Below, in pieces: positions 44,838 to 56,031 of a DNA stretch of 64,000 bases. The position numbers and the translations under genes are program-made. Every line of letters starts with the position of its first letter. The stretch's first letter is position 1. Source of the DNA: Jackrogersella multiformis. Lineage: Eukaryota > Ascomycota > Sordariomycetes > Xylariales > Hypoxylaceae. The notes under the pieces were generated by a model. It ran no database searches, was not told the DNA's origin, and saw nothing but the letters and a program-made list of their open reading frames with translations. The stretch is taken from positions 1-64,000 of the forward strand of contig CADCXD010000005.1 of assembly GCA_902806575.1 (NCBI GenBank), in the 5' to 3' direction.

Positions 44838-46796
44838 CTTGCGGACTGGTTTAGGATATGTCTAAGGGAGGGGTCAGCTTAAGCTATAAACCAATCATAA
44901 AATCGGAAAGAAGAATAAAAGGAAAAGGAAAAGAAAAAAAAGCTCTTTCCGAGGAGTATAGGTGGGGTTGAGTTCTCAGTACAGGGATGTAGGTGTATAT
45001 ACGTGCTGTGGAGGGGCTTACTTGGAAGTAGCTGTCGCCACTCGCTCACTCGAGATAGACTTCTCTCTCCACATAAAGGGTACCAAAAAGGCACTAGGTA
45101 TATAGATACAACATAGGTACGTGTCCCAGTAACGGATCTGGCCTGAACAAACTAGAATACGACTAAACCAAAAGTATTGCTTTGAGTATGATACGTTTGG
45201 CAAAAGCAACGACGAGGAACGGGATAGGAGAAAGATATCAAGGGGTTGTTATAAAAATAAATAAAAAAGAGATAAGTCGCCGAAGCAAGTATTCTTGTTC
45301 CTCCCGATAATTCGAATCGGGGTTCTCTAGCTAGAAGGACTAGGTCTGCTCTGGCCAGTACGGAATGGCTAAAGTGCTTTCCGAGTCGTCAATCATAGCA
45401 ATGACGTGCTCTCGGATATTGACGATCGAACTGAGTCCCACGTGCGCCTCCATCCGTCTGAGTGAGACGGCGGTGATCCCTCAAAGCTTTCCATGCTGCT
45501 CTCATGCAGAATAATGCCCTGGCCACTTGCCACGCTTATGAGATGGATGTGATGCCGTGCCCATGTATAACAGGCTCCAAGGTTGTTTGTCGTGACTTCA
45601 TCATCCCACTAGAGACACATGCAACCAATATGTATACACGAACATACACACACACGCTCCAACGAGGCGAAGGCGGGACGATTAGGGCAAAGCTGCAGCT
45701 CAACCCCACTTTCGCCCATTCGATCCTCTGTTCGGCATGCTTCTGTCTGACAAGGAGAGAGAGGGCGCTATGCTGTTGCTCGATTACTACTTAGGAAATA
45801 TTCTGTGCATTGATGTTCTCTGGCCTCAAGTTCGTCTTTGGAAGTTGGCCGGATGCCACTCGTAATGTTTCTAGGGAGAGAGAGGGCGATGCTGTCAAAG
45901 CTCATATAGTGTGGGCTGACGAGCTCGCGACCTCTATTGAACAAGGCCATATAGAAATGTGTTGATTGCGGTAAGCTACTAGCTCTGCTTGAAGCTCTTA
46001 GAGCACCTTTTGTTTTCTCGACCTTCGAAAGTAGAAATTTTATAGACACCTAGGTAATGAAAGACGTGAGGAAGCAACGAAATATGTTTACGTACCTTAC
46101 GATAGATTTTAGTAGCTGTATATTGACCCGTATACCTTAGGTAGGTATTGCAACAGAAGGTCGAGTCTGAATAAAATAGAGTGATCACTGGGCTTTGATA
46201 ACTCTAAAGGTAGACAGAGCAACAGATGTTGACGATGTTCTCTTATGACAATATCCTTAAGCTGTTAAATTTTTCTACCTATTTTGCAGCTCCACTCCTT
46301 TCAGAGTCTTGCATAATACTACAAACTTGGTCCGAGCTCTATATCTCAAGTTTCATACAAGGGGGTGGAAAATAGGTAGCTTTGGGTAGCTCACAGTCAT
46401 GTGATATTTGAGTTTCACAAGCTGACGTAAGGAATCTGTAGCACCTAGGTAGGTACCTTGTACATATGGGTCCCTTATCACCTAACCTACCTAGGTAAGG
46501 TGGCAGAGTGGTCATTGTAATTCTTAGGTAGCCTCCTCCGTCAGGGGTCCGGAACCTTGGAAGTTGCGAAAGATCAAAGTGTCGGTTTCCTCCAAATTCC
46601 AAACAAAACAAAACAAACTAAAATAAGATAAAAGAACGACGTCGACTTAAGCCTCCTAAAGCTAACAAAGTCTTTTCCTTCGTTCTATTCTATTCCATCT
46701 ATATCCCGCCTATATTGCCCTTTTTTTCCTTCTCCGTAACTACCGTATCTTCTCTCCAATCGTCCCTCATTGGGACGATACAGCCCATAGCCCAAG
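44838..46796. other. 2-kb intergenic region, no gene I can support
   Basis: Divergent upstream regions of the cyclophilin and ENT3-like genes. Purine-rich tract at 44915-44945; TACCTAGGTA repeats at 46135-46150 and 46443-46500. A minus frame ending at 45348 (reading about HVIAMIDDSESTLAIPYWPE near 45360-45420) and another at 45768-46049 look slightly protein-like but could not be connected into a gene. Confidence 0.4.
46443..46500. repeat. TACCTAGGTA-type palindromic repeat cluster
   Basis: CACCTAGGTAGGTACCTTG followed 30 bp later by ACCTAACCTACCTAGGTAAGG. Same family as at 18139 and 26683; lies 300-350 bp upstream of the ENT3-like start. Confidence 0.6.
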
Positions 46797-48572
46797 ATGG
46801 ATTTCAACAGTCTGAAAGACCAGGTGTCCAACATCACTCTATACGACCTCAAGGCCGGTGTTCGCAAAGTCCAAAATGGTGAGATTCCTTCCTATACTCG
46901 ATGCGTCTCGGCGGTAATCTAGATATTGATATCTACGGCCTATAGCTGTTATGAACTACACCGAAATGGAGGCCAAGGTTGGTGGCATTCCCTTCAATTG
47001 ATCCTGGCCGAGATAGGTCAAGCTAATGCCGGCGCGCAACAGGTGCGAGAAGCTACCAACAACGAACCGTGGGGCGCATCGTCAACTATCATGCAGGAAA
47101 TCGCCAACGGCACCTTCAACTAGTACGCAATCATCGTCCCGTCTATTTCTCGTCATGCTAATTTGGCCCGCGTCAGTCAAACCCTTAACGAAATCATGCC
47201 CATGATTTATCGGCGCTTCACCGAGAAGTCCGCCGAAGAATGGAGGCAGATTTACAAGGCGCTCCAGCTGCTCGAGTTCTTGATCAAACACGGCTCCGAA
47301 CGAGTCATCGATGATGCGCGCGGCCACATCACGCTCTTAAAGATGCTGCGGCAATTCCATTTCATCGACCAGAACGGCAAAGACCAAGGCATCAACGTCA
47401 GAAACCGCGCCAAGGAGCTTGCCGAACTGCTTGGTGACGTCGAACGCATCCGAGCAGAGCGGAAAAAGGCTAGGACCAACAAGGCCAAGTACACCGGGGT
47501 CGAGGGCGGCGCCACGGCGGGTTTCTCTGGGAGTAGCCGTTATGGAGGCTTCGGCAGCGAATCCGGTGGATACGGTGCTTCCTCTGCCGGCTATGGCGGA
47601 TATTCGGGTGGCGTCTACGGCGACGGCGGGGGCTTCGGGGGCCAGCCTGACGAATGGAGAGATACTGGCAGCAGTCGCGCCGACAAATTCGAAGAGTACG
47701 ACGAATTCGACGAGGGATCTGCGCCGTCGAGTTCCGCCCGGGCGAAGCGACCCGAGCGGAGCGAAAGGATTGGCGTGAAGAAAACCACACCGGCCGAGCC
47801 TCCGAAGAAAAAAGAGCCCGAGGTCGACCTTTTCTCCTTCGATGACCCCGAGCCTACGCCAGTCGCCGCCGCCGCCGCGCCAGCCCCGTCACGTGGTTCT
47901 TCCGGTCTGGCTTCTCTATCGACGACAAACAACGACGACGATGACTTTGATGACTTCCAGTCGGCAACGCCTACGCCCTCGAACAACATTGGCCTCCCCC
48001 CTCCCATGGTGACGTCGAGTGCTCAGTCTACTGCCCAATTCGCTGCGCCAAAGCCTCTATCCGGGCCGCAGCAGGCCAATCTTAACGACATGATGTCGTC
48101 CATCTCGCCAACTGGAAGCTCTACCACAACGCCAGCAGCGAACTATTCATCTTTCAGCATACCTACCGCCACGTCTGCCCAAGCGCCGAAGCCCCCATCT
48201 AATTACCAGGCCGCGGCACCTAATTATTACCAATCAGTCCAGGTGGCGCAACCCACAGGATCATCGATTTCTGGCATGTTGTCAGCGCCCGGTACATCAG
48301 CTCTAAACAGGCCAGCAGCCCCGGCAACGGCGACGGCAAAACCAGCAGCCGGCAGTGACCCTTTCGCAAATATCTGGGGCCAGGCCGGCAGCGGCCTGAA
48401 GAAGGCGAGCACACCCACGATCGGGCCGAAGATGGGTCAGCTTGCTAAAGAGAAGACCAGCGCTTCCCTGTGGGGTGCGCCTGCGACGGGCACGCCGAAG
48501 CCCATGGGTAGCTCCGGTGGATCGACGAACACGACGGCTGGGAACAGCAGCTTAGACGATTTGTTAGGATGA
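46797..48572 (+). CDS. ent3: ENTH-domain clathrin adaptor, ENT3-like epsin
   Basis: Exons 46797-46878, 46946-46977, 47043-47122 and 47177-48572 join in phase to 529 aa. Epsins of the Ent3/epsinR type bind phosphoinositide and help form clathrin coats at the trans-Golgi and endosomes. The ENTH domain (about residues 14-150) shows the hallmark KVQNAVMNYTEMEAKVREAT, NNEPWGASSTIMQEIA and YKALQLLEFLIKHGSERV. A Gly/Tyr-rich segment (about 170-215) is followed by a long disordered tail with an acidic-Phe motif (DDDDFDDFQS), resembling gamma-ear/GGA-binding motifs, and a C-terminal LDDLLG clathrin-box-like motif. The second exon is only 32 bp. Ent3 is preferred over endocytic Ent1/2 because no ubiquitin-interacting motifs or NPF repeats are seen. 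Confidence 0.92.
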
Positions 48573-49530
48573 AGGAGTACGATGACCTAGAACGAGGCCA
48601 TTGTCACAGTCATCTTTTTGCTAACGGAAGACTGGTGACTCTGTATATCGCATCGGCAATGTTGGTAATCTGCAATATGGCTCGAAACCTTCCGAGGTAG
48701 ATTTGAAAACTGATTGGCGCTGAAAGAAGTTTTTTTTTTTTTTTCAGTTGAGTTGAGTGCCGAATGGATGGACTTGACGTGTTCACAAAAAGGCGCCTGG
48801 GAGCAAAAAGACTAGGAACAATTAAACCAGATCAAAATATTATGGTGTCGTGGTCCAATCCGCAGATGCTTCTATCTGTCGAGTGTATTCGTGAAGACTG
48901 GCATGGTACTCATAGGTAAAGGAAGGAAGGGAGTATTGATGCGATTTAAGGCATCATATGATGTCGTGTCATCTCTCACCTGTTACAGTATCATGGTATG
49001 TATGTATGCACAATGCAATGCTCTGAATATCATTTACGTCGTTACCGTTTCAGGTCGAAATCAAATTGACGACGATAGGTCTTCCCAGCTTCGATAGCTT
49101 CTAGTTAATTTCCACTATAGCTCGATTGGCTGTTAGTGAAGCTTGCGGTTCTAATATTACTCTGCATGGGAATAGAGCCGCCTTACCAGGCCTGCGGGCC
49201 CGACTTCGCCTCATCCGTCAATCTCTGCTTGATCATGTCAAACATAGATCAGTGATTCTACGTGGGAGATCGATGCTACAAGCCTATTGGCCGACAAGCC
49301 AAGAACCTCTTGAAACAACAAAAAAAAGCATCATGCCCATGTTCAATGATGCATACATACTACCTACGGTAGTATAATACCTAGCGTATAACTTCCATGC
49401 CGGCGGCTAGGTAAGACTTGACCGCTAACCGCGGCCCGCGCTTAGGACCCTTGACTGACCCACTGGTCTCATTTCGCCTCAGCTACATCGTGAGCCAACC
49501 AGAATTCCCCGATCACAATGTCCACCACCG
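48573..49530. other. intergenic, no gene seen
   Basis: 3' flank of the ENT3-like gene with a poly-T run at 48730-48744; the rest shows no supported frame or RNA gene. Confidence 0.5.
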
Positions 49531-49880
49531 AGGTCGAGACGACGCTAGGCGACTAAACCTCCATTGGTGTAGCTCGACTAAGTATTCATAGCAAAGAAAG
49601 CAATGATATCCTCTTCAGCTCCAGCTCGGATCTTTCATGCCAGGTCCCTAGTCGAAGGACGTTTACACTCGTATAATGCCTTAAGCGCGGCGACGATCAT
49701 CTCTTCCCCGATTGGATACACCAGCGCGTCGTGATTCCCGCCATCTGTACCGAGTACCGATTAGATGTCTGCGAAAATAGCAGTGTGGATGAAGACATAC
49801 GAGCAGTGGTAACCATGACATGGTTACTCAGAGGTCGAAACTAGAATTATTCGGCGCGAGAGCTTGACCGGGCTATAGGC
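49531..49880 (-). pseudogene. gene relic with Gln/Arg-to-stop changes
   Basis: On the minus strand two pieces read as protein and join across an intron-like gap (donor GTATGT, acceptor GGTACAG, about 49758-49812). The text includes VTMSWLPLLHGGNHDALV and GEEMIVAALKALYECKRPS, then KIRAGAEEDIIAFFAMNT. It is interrupted by TGA (49828-49830), TGA (49635-49637), TAG (49578-49580) and TAG (49545-49547). All four could come from CGA or CAG by C-to-T change, and the last three are in one frame. I do not recognise the family. It is isolated from any repeat seen here. Confidence 0.45.
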
Positions 49881-50458
49881 GATTAAATGAAAGGATCTAG
49901 GCAAACTTGGCTTATACAAATGTTCGGGATAAGTGATGAATAGGTATTTAAGATGATGAAATTCCCAATAATGAAGTTTCCTATTCTTCCGTGCCTCGCA
50001 AACAAACTGATATCTCACTATTACCTCCATTTCCCTTAAGTCTTTCTCTTTTTTCTCTCTTTTTTTCCTTGTCTCCTTTCTGTCTCTCTTTTGTAGGGGG
50101 TTACTATTACGCATACAACGCTCAGTCTTTAGATTTCCACGTATCTTTCTCTAGGTCATACGTAACGAAACGAATCTCCTATTTACGATCTTCCCGGCTT
50201 ATCTCTATCGGTCGTTTTCCCCATCGCAGTAGAGCTGCTCCGACTCTAAACTTCACTCTTTCGAGTTTGGAAGCTACCTAAGCTACCATCTTTCATTCGG
50301 TTCCAAGCCGACAATCATTCACAATTCGTTCCTCAAGCCCCCCAGCGTCTATACCATACCCGCGCCGGCGTCTCCCTATACGCACCATCCTGAGCCTCGA
50401 CCGGCCTCGCCCGAATCTCTCGCTCATCACCAACTTCGAGACCAGCATACCCTTGAGA
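49881..50458. other. upstream region of the MARVEL-like gene
   Basis: Contains a long pyrimidine-rich tract (about 50040-50095), typical of strong fungal promoters. No coding frame supported. Confidence 0.5.
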
Positions 50459-51106
50459 ATGCGTTTCCAGGCCCCTCAGCTCGGGGCCCTAGGCGTGACC
50501 TTCACGACCTTCCGGGCCATGCAGTTTGTTTCGCTCGTCGCCATCATTGGCATCACGGCGAACTTTATCAACGAGATCGTTACTTCGCAGCGTGATGCGC
50601 CAGATGTGCTCGTCGGTACTCTTGCCGTGGTGAGTATGGACATTTCATACCACCGCCCGCCAAAATGTTAGCTAATCCCTGCATAGACAAGCATCGCGAC
50701 ACTCTATATCTCGATCTCTTATATCCTATATTACGATGGCCTTCTCCCTCTTCTTATCGCGGGAGGGATAGATCTTGCTCTCCTCGTGGCAGCCATTGTC
50801 GTCGCCGTCACCATCGGCAAGCCCCTATCGATGCTCAAGTGCGAATTGCTTCCCCAGCCCACTCCGCCCACCCAGACATTCACCGTATCCATCTCGGCTC
50901 GTGACTACGCTTCAGCGGCTGCCAAGTACAACAACTACTTGGCTTTAATCACAACCGACCAGCCGCACTGCTACGAGATCAAGACTGTCTGGGGCTTGAG
51001 CATCGCGTTGTGTGTGCTTTTCGCCTTCTCCGCCGTCATCTGCGTCGGGCTCTGGCGCCGCATCAAGTCCAGCGCCGACGTCGCCCCCAAGGATATTGAA
51101 GGTTAG
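50459..51106 (+). CDS. MARVEL-like four-span membrane protein
   Basis: Exons 50459-50629 and 50687-51106 join in phase 0 to 196 aa, from the first ATG in frame. Four hydrophobic spans: about residues 18-38 (AMQFVSLVAIIGITANFI), 50-70, 77-100 (LLIAGGIDLALLVAAIVVAV) and 160-182 (TVWGLSIALCVLFAFSAVI), with a loop containing DYASAAAKYNNYLAL. This matches the fungal MARVEL/Nce102-like architecture; localisation in the plasma membrane or vesicles is inferred. The stop TAG at 51104-51106 is followed by a same-frame open stretch to 51931 (next entry), so the true protein may be longer if a small intron removes the stop. Function unknown. Confidence 0.78.
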
Positions 51107-51931
51107 GGACGCGCGGGCGCATGCGGTAACTCGACAAGAAGGGCCAGTAGAGTCGAGAAACCCGGGAGAGAATTCGGCCCAGCCCTCCGTATTTCGGAGC
51201 CGGCCGCACTTGGAACCCGGCTCCTCGCCGCGAATAAAAATCCCGGACCAGGTCGGTGGGCCCCACCGCCTTCTCTCACCGCGTCCGAACCCGCGCGTCG
51301 CCCCCCTATTATTCGGTCTATCAATGAAGATATCCGACCGATACCACCACCTCCTATGGTGGTACATGTAAATTCAGGCCCAAACGTAGTCACCGGCCAA
51401 TCTTCAATTGGCAATTTTCTCTCCCCTCCTGCTCCGGCTGTTGTACCTCCGGCAAGGTCCAGTCTCAATCCACCTAATTCACCTAAAGAAGATTACATAC
51501 CTATCGTCCACCAAACCTCTATTAGTTATGTCAACTCCCGAGAAAGGACAGCCTTCTTTCCAATTGCGGTCGTAATCCCACCCACGCCGAGCGACGACGA
51601 CGGCTTCACACCCATCACGCCAACTCCGGCATCGCCTAGGGTAAAGGGCTTTCGACTTACCAGGGAACCTCCACTGCCTCGGGATGCTCTCGGAATTCCG
51701 TTGGGCAGCAAGAAGGTTATCCGGTCGAAGAGTAAGAAGGTTCAACTTTACCATCCCAGCGGCGATGAAGACGACGATGTTACGCCTTTAAGTCCAGTCA
51801 GCGGTCAAGATTTAGAGGCGCAGACGACAACCAAACATAAACCTAAACGGAAGACTCTATGGGGTGTTATTGAGGGATGGTGGGATTTGGGATTACTTGA
51901 ACGCGGCAAGAGCTTGAGACGCAAAGGTTAA
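51107..51931 (+). CDS. Pro-rich basic tail ORF in the same frame as the MARVEL-like gene
   Basis: Directly after the TAG at 51104 the same frame stays open for 274 codons, to the stop at 51929-51931. The first in-frame ATG is at 51356 (191 aa). The product is Pro/Ser-rich (PPPMVVHV, VVIPPTPSDDDGFTPITPTP), then basic (KKVIRSKSKKVQLYHP), and ends in KRKTLWGVIEGWWDLGLLERGK. It looks like a cytosolic tail rather than an independent enzyme. Two readings: a short intron beginning near GTTAGG at 51102 joins it to the MARVEL-like protein, or it is a separate gene. I favour the first because frame and strand agree, but I could not choose an acceptor with confidence. Confidence 0.55.
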   Translation, partial: GRAGACGNSTRRASRVEKPGREFGPALRISEPAALGTRLLAANKNPGPGRWAPPPSLTASEPARRPPIIRSINEDIRPIPPPPMVVHVNSGPNVVTGQSSIGNFLSPPAPAVVPPARSSLNPPNSPKEDYIPIVHQTSISYVNSRERTAFFPIAVVIPPTPSDDDGFTPITPTPASPRVKGFRLTREPPLPRDALGIPLGSKKVIRSKSKKVQLYHPSGDEDDDVTPLSPVSGQDLEAQTTTKHKPKRKTLWGVIEGWWDLGLLERGKSLRRKG

Positions 51932-52371
51932 TGCTGAAAGCTATAGGAATATGCGTAATATGACAGATAAGACGTAATGTATTGTTAGTCGGTTGGTTGG
52001 CTAGGTACACACTGGAGTTTTTTGTTTCTGGTATTTGGCATGTTATTGGTATTATGTATAGATTGGATTCTATAGGCGGACTTGGTAATAGCGGCATAGG
52101 TATAAAAGCACGGTATGAAATTGATCAAAGCTGGTAGATCTGCCGTGGATGGTTGGAATTGTTTCAGAATCCCTGGCCATCCTGCAGGCAAATACGACTG
52201 TTGGTATGCATGTAGGATGACTGCAGATTGTCAGCCAACAGGAGGCCTCGCAGAAACGCCAGGCTCCTAGCATTACGGTACAATATAAATACCTACATAA
52301 AAAACATATAGCCAAAGTAACGCTCTCTATTATCTGCTATCTTGAGGATTTTAGTAACCATCCACTCCAAA
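51932..52371. other. intergenic, no gene seen
   Basis: AT-rich 440-bp gap upstream of the HET-domain gene; nothing recognised. Confidence 0.5.
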
Positions 52372-54329
52372 ATGCCCAAATGCAACGTTTGTCGCGACTT
52401 CGTTCCTCACCCAGGACCTTCCATGGGCTTTATTAACGGCGCCGAGGGTCACGATCTAGAAGAATCATCGCACGGCTGTTTAATATGCTCGATTCTCTGG
52501 GAAGGCCTACGTGAATTCTGCCAAAACCCTCTTGCAGACGTACGTTGGATGCTTTTTAAGGCAGATGAAGATTTGCCTAGATTGCAGTATCTCGTACGAA
52601 TAGATTACTGGATAGGAATACATTTCTATACTGAAAGCAGTATGTCGGTATTCACTTTTATTAGGCAGCCACATGAAACTAAACCTCCTGCCAGATGATT
52701 CTCCTATATCTGAGGTGTTCCAGTCATGGAAACACCTACCGCGTCACACCGGATGTGCTTCGAGTCTGGAGCAGATAAAGATCTGGCCCCTAGAATGCGA
52801 TGAAAATCACGAGAAATGCAGGAGTATACGATCGATTGACTATTTACCTACCAGAGTCGTAGACGTGTCGCGCCAGGAGGATAGGGTCTTCGTTACCGAA
52901 ACAAATGAGTGTCAGAGAGGACCCTATGTCGCATTAAGCCACTGCTGGGGTGATTACCAGCCCATCAAATCAGAAACATCATCATTGCCAGACTTCCGAA
53001 CACGGGGGATATGCTTAGAGTCTCTGCCCAAGACATTCCAAGAAGCGGTGTTCGTTACGAGACTCTTAAAATGCCCTTATATCTGGATAGATTCACTCTG
53101 CATTGTTCAAGATGATGATGAAGACTGGAAGAGAGAAGCAACACGAATGGCAGATGTCTACAGCAACTCACATGTGATGATTGCCGCCTCCTGGTCTGCA
53201 GACTGTAGGGGTGGTCTGTTCTACCAGAATGACGAACGACAAATCAAATATGCGATCGAGCGCGAACTCGAAGACGGAACTCCAATCACGGTATACGTAC
53301 GCCCAGCGATAGACCATATTGCATTTGACTATGGAGACGCTCAGCCTCCGAATCCACTATATCCAGTACCTCTGCTCACCCGATGCTGGGCTTTTCAAGG
53401 TTAGTCAGCTCATCGATGGTCTTTTAATTAGTACATATCTTCCTAGCTAACATATTTACTGAACCTTAGAGCATCTGCTTTCGCCTCGTTCGTTGTTCTT
53501 CACGAACTGGGAAATCATCTGGCAATGCGACCAGCGAAAGACCTGCATCTGCGAAGTACGATGTTATAGGCCAATGGCACAATACCCTACTTTAAGAAGA
53601 GCCTTGCTACAAAGACTTCCCGATGGGGATCGTAGTTCTTTGTACGTGCTATGGTCGAGAATCGTTGAAGCCTATACGGAACGGAAACTAAAATATGACT
53701 CGGATAAGCTAGCAGCTTTGGCTTCACTTCCAGCGAGAATGTCCAATACGAGCCTAGGAAGGTATATTAGTGGTCTGTGGGAATCGGATCTTGTCCTTTG
53801 TTTATCGTGGTACGTTAGGGCGCCAACTTTACTAACAGACCCTGATCCCCCGAGGCGTAATACGGACTCATCCATGCCATCGTGGTCCTGGGCAAGTGTC
53901 ATTGGCCCAATAGCAATGAAAGATGATGAGTCAGAGGATATTTGTGAAATAATCGATATCATATATGAGCCAGGAAAGGAGAACTCACTCATAGAAGCAA
54001 ACGCTAAGGCCATTATAGTTCGGAGCATGATATGCGAGTGCAGAATTTGGCATCGTCCGAGTCGTGAAGAGGTTCCACATTTTTCCCTCCATCGAAGTCT
54101 GAGACTAGCTAAGATGGAAGATGAACACGATTTCAGAGTGGATGTTGGTTCGGAAGTCACTTGTTCTCGGGCAGAGGCAATGGATGCTTACGTCTTGGCT
54201 ATCACGAAGTTGGCGGCTCTCGTCCTTCGTAAGCTGGACAACGAAGAGAATACGTACCGAAGATTAGGTGTTGCCCATTCAGTGTTTAAAAAGACAGAGT
54301 TTGCTCCAGCAGTCATTAAGCTTGTATGA
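52372..54329 (+). CDS. HET-domain (heterokaryon incompatibility) protein
   Basis: Start at the ATG at 52372. The N-terminal exon has a CNVC...HGCLICSILWEGL pattern common before HET domains. The HET domain itself follows: YVALSHCWGDYQPIKSE, FQEAVFVTRLLKCPYIWIDSLCIVQDD, DWKREATRMADVYSNSHV, ending WAFQ|EHLLSPR across an intron at 53400-53469. The C-terminal part (53470-54329) contains SMPSWSWASV, the usual second landmark. The junction between exon 1 and exon 2 is uncertain: a change of frame is needed between about 52595 and 52670, and GTATCT/GGCAG (about 52590-52668) is the best pair I see. Total about 600 aa. HET proteins trigger cell death when unlike strains fuse; the partner is unknown. 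Confidence 0.85.
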
Positions 54330-54471
54330 ACAATAATATCTATATTAAATAGAAATCTATAGCTACTGATTTTGGTGATTGTATGGGCGACTGTGTAGTT
54401 ATACATGGGCAACGACAAACTCACTGTGCCAAATGCTTCTTAATCGCCGGTTAGGATCGCTAAATAATAGA

Positions 54472-55413
54472 TTACGGGATAGATACAGAGACCCGCTTTG
54501 AGGAACCGAAATCTTCCTGGTCGCTCCTCTTTCTCTTCGCCGTCAAGCTACCTATAGCTAATAAAGTCGACATCTTTCTCCTTCTCCTCGAGCCGAAACA
54601 CGTCAAATTCTGAAGCAGAGCCGACAAGAAACCACCATCCGCCTTCGCCTCATGCCTATCGATTCGTTTCCCGTCCTGCAGTGAATATTTGCTAAATTTG
54701 TGGAAGTCGTCCCAGTCCCATATTTCGACCTTCTTGCCTATGCGCCTAGCATCAATGTAGTCAACGATGTTGATCAGAACCTTCTTAAGCTCTCGTCTAC
54801 AGCCGGCGATGGTATCTTGCGGGCCGATACCGATCTCCCGGCACATATTCCTGTATATGTCGAGCTTTACCTGCTCATCTAACGATCCGCTTCCGAGTTC
54901 GGGAATGGTCTGCAAAGTTTCCGCGGCGTCATTCGGTTGTGAGGAATAGTGAAACTTCAACTCGTCGCGAATCGCCCTAGTCCGCTCCCTTTGATATTCT
55001 TGCGATCCGGACACCATGCCCTGGGAAGATGCTAACCGGTAAAATTCGTCGTCAAAAGATACGTTATTATCGGGTTCGAAGTCAGGGAATTGATCAAAGT
55101 AAGACTGTGATGCCGGCGGTGGCATCAACGCTACACTATCCTCGTCCTTGATAAGAACTACACTATTTGAGTCTTCCGAGGATGCTGTGATGTTATCCTG
55201 CAACAAGTCCTCGGCCCCATCCTCTATCTCGTTTTCGCTCGAGGCAATGGCGTTTCCGACGAATTTCGAGGCGTCGTTGTATGTGTCAAAGCCTTTGGAT
55301 ACAGCATTCGAAAATTTCGAGACCTGCTTTTCGCATTCCTCCCAGTTATCGTATACTCCGGGCGCCCTGCCGACTCGGACTGCATAATAACTTGGTTTTC
55401 TGCGCTTAGCCAT
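54472..55413 (-). CDS. viroplasmin-domain protein without RNase H
   Basis: Single exon, 313 aa. Residues about 8-55 (YYAVRVGRAPGVYDNWEEC, then VSKFSNAVSKGFDTYNDAS) form the caulimovirus-viroplasmin/RNase H1 N-terminal domain, a small fold binding RNA-DNA or double-stranded RNA. In ribonuclease H1 it precedes the catalytic domain, but no RNase H D-E-D-D motif follows here. The middle is acidic and disordered; a second conserved-looking block (about 190-285; RELKKVLINIVDYIDARR, EIWDWDDFHKFSKYS) is of unknown function, and a basic tail ends the protein. No intron and no upstream exon were recognised. Role unknown; a nucleic-acid-binding protein is the inference. Convergent with the HET gene, 142 bp apart. 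Confidence 0.75.
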   Translation of the reverse strand: MAKRRKPSYYAVRVGRAPGVYDNWEECEKQVSKFSNAVSKGFDTYNDASKFVGNAIASSENEIEDGAEDLLQDNITASSEDSNSVVLIKDEDSVALMPPPASQSYFDQFPDFEPDNNVSFDDEFYRLASSQGMVSGSQEYQRERTRAIRDELKFHYSSQPNDAAETLQTIPELGSGSLDEQVKLDIYRNMCREIGIGPQDTIAGCRRELKKVLINIVDYIDARRIGKKVEIWDWDDFHKFSKYSLQDGKRIDRHEAKADGGFLSALLQNLTCFGSRRRRKMSTLLAIGSLTAKRKRSDQEDFGSSKRVSVSIP

Positions 55414-56031
55414 CTCGTATGTCCTGTATGCTTATTCCGTTGTGCTTTGCCTGACGACAAAATAAACGACGGCAAAATAAAACGCGTCGACGCGTCTCAA
55501 TATATATATATATATATGTATGTATGTATATAATGAGTAACCCCTATCTACGAACCCGATATATGCATAAAATATGGGAGGCCGTGTTCTATCTCACTGG
55601 CATGATGTGGCTGCAGCCCTGTAATTTCCACTTACTCCATGGCTGTAGGCTGTTGGACTCATATCTTGGTAAAGGTAACCCACTGTACGTCAGCCCATCT
55701 CCGTGACTGATGTACCGGAGACTACCTGTTCACAAGCAGAGGTATCACTCGTCATCGTTACTGATAGCCTTGACAATTAAAATATATTAATTATCACCTA
55801 TAAGTCGCAGGTTAGAACCGAAACCCCGAATAGTGTATTCTTGTTCGAACCCGACATTGGAGGTAGTTAGGGAGTTTAAAGGCCAACATCCTACGAACAC
55901 GCCCACATTATTTGTCTTTATGCACAGCTAATTTCATACGTACCTAGGTACATAGGTAATCACGATGTACCTACATAGTAGACTCCAATGAGTCCTCATT
56001 TACCTCCTTAGGTAATTAGAGATAAACAAGT
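55414..56031. other. intergenic with AT/GTAT microsatellite
   Basis: A (TA)n and (TATG)n simple repeat at 55501-55530 follows the viroplasmin gene's start. The rest has a TACCTAGGTACATAGG repeat near 55941-55957 and no supported gene. Confidence 0.5.

Noticed and set aside
45290..45330. tRNA-like arm CCCGATAATTCGAATCGGG
   Set aside because: A simple hairpin; no acceptor, D or anticodon stems could be built around it.
45346..46049. Possible minus-strand gene with C-terminal text ending IPYWPEQT
   Set aside because: The pieces could not be joined by usable splice sites, and several stops and frame changes lie between them.
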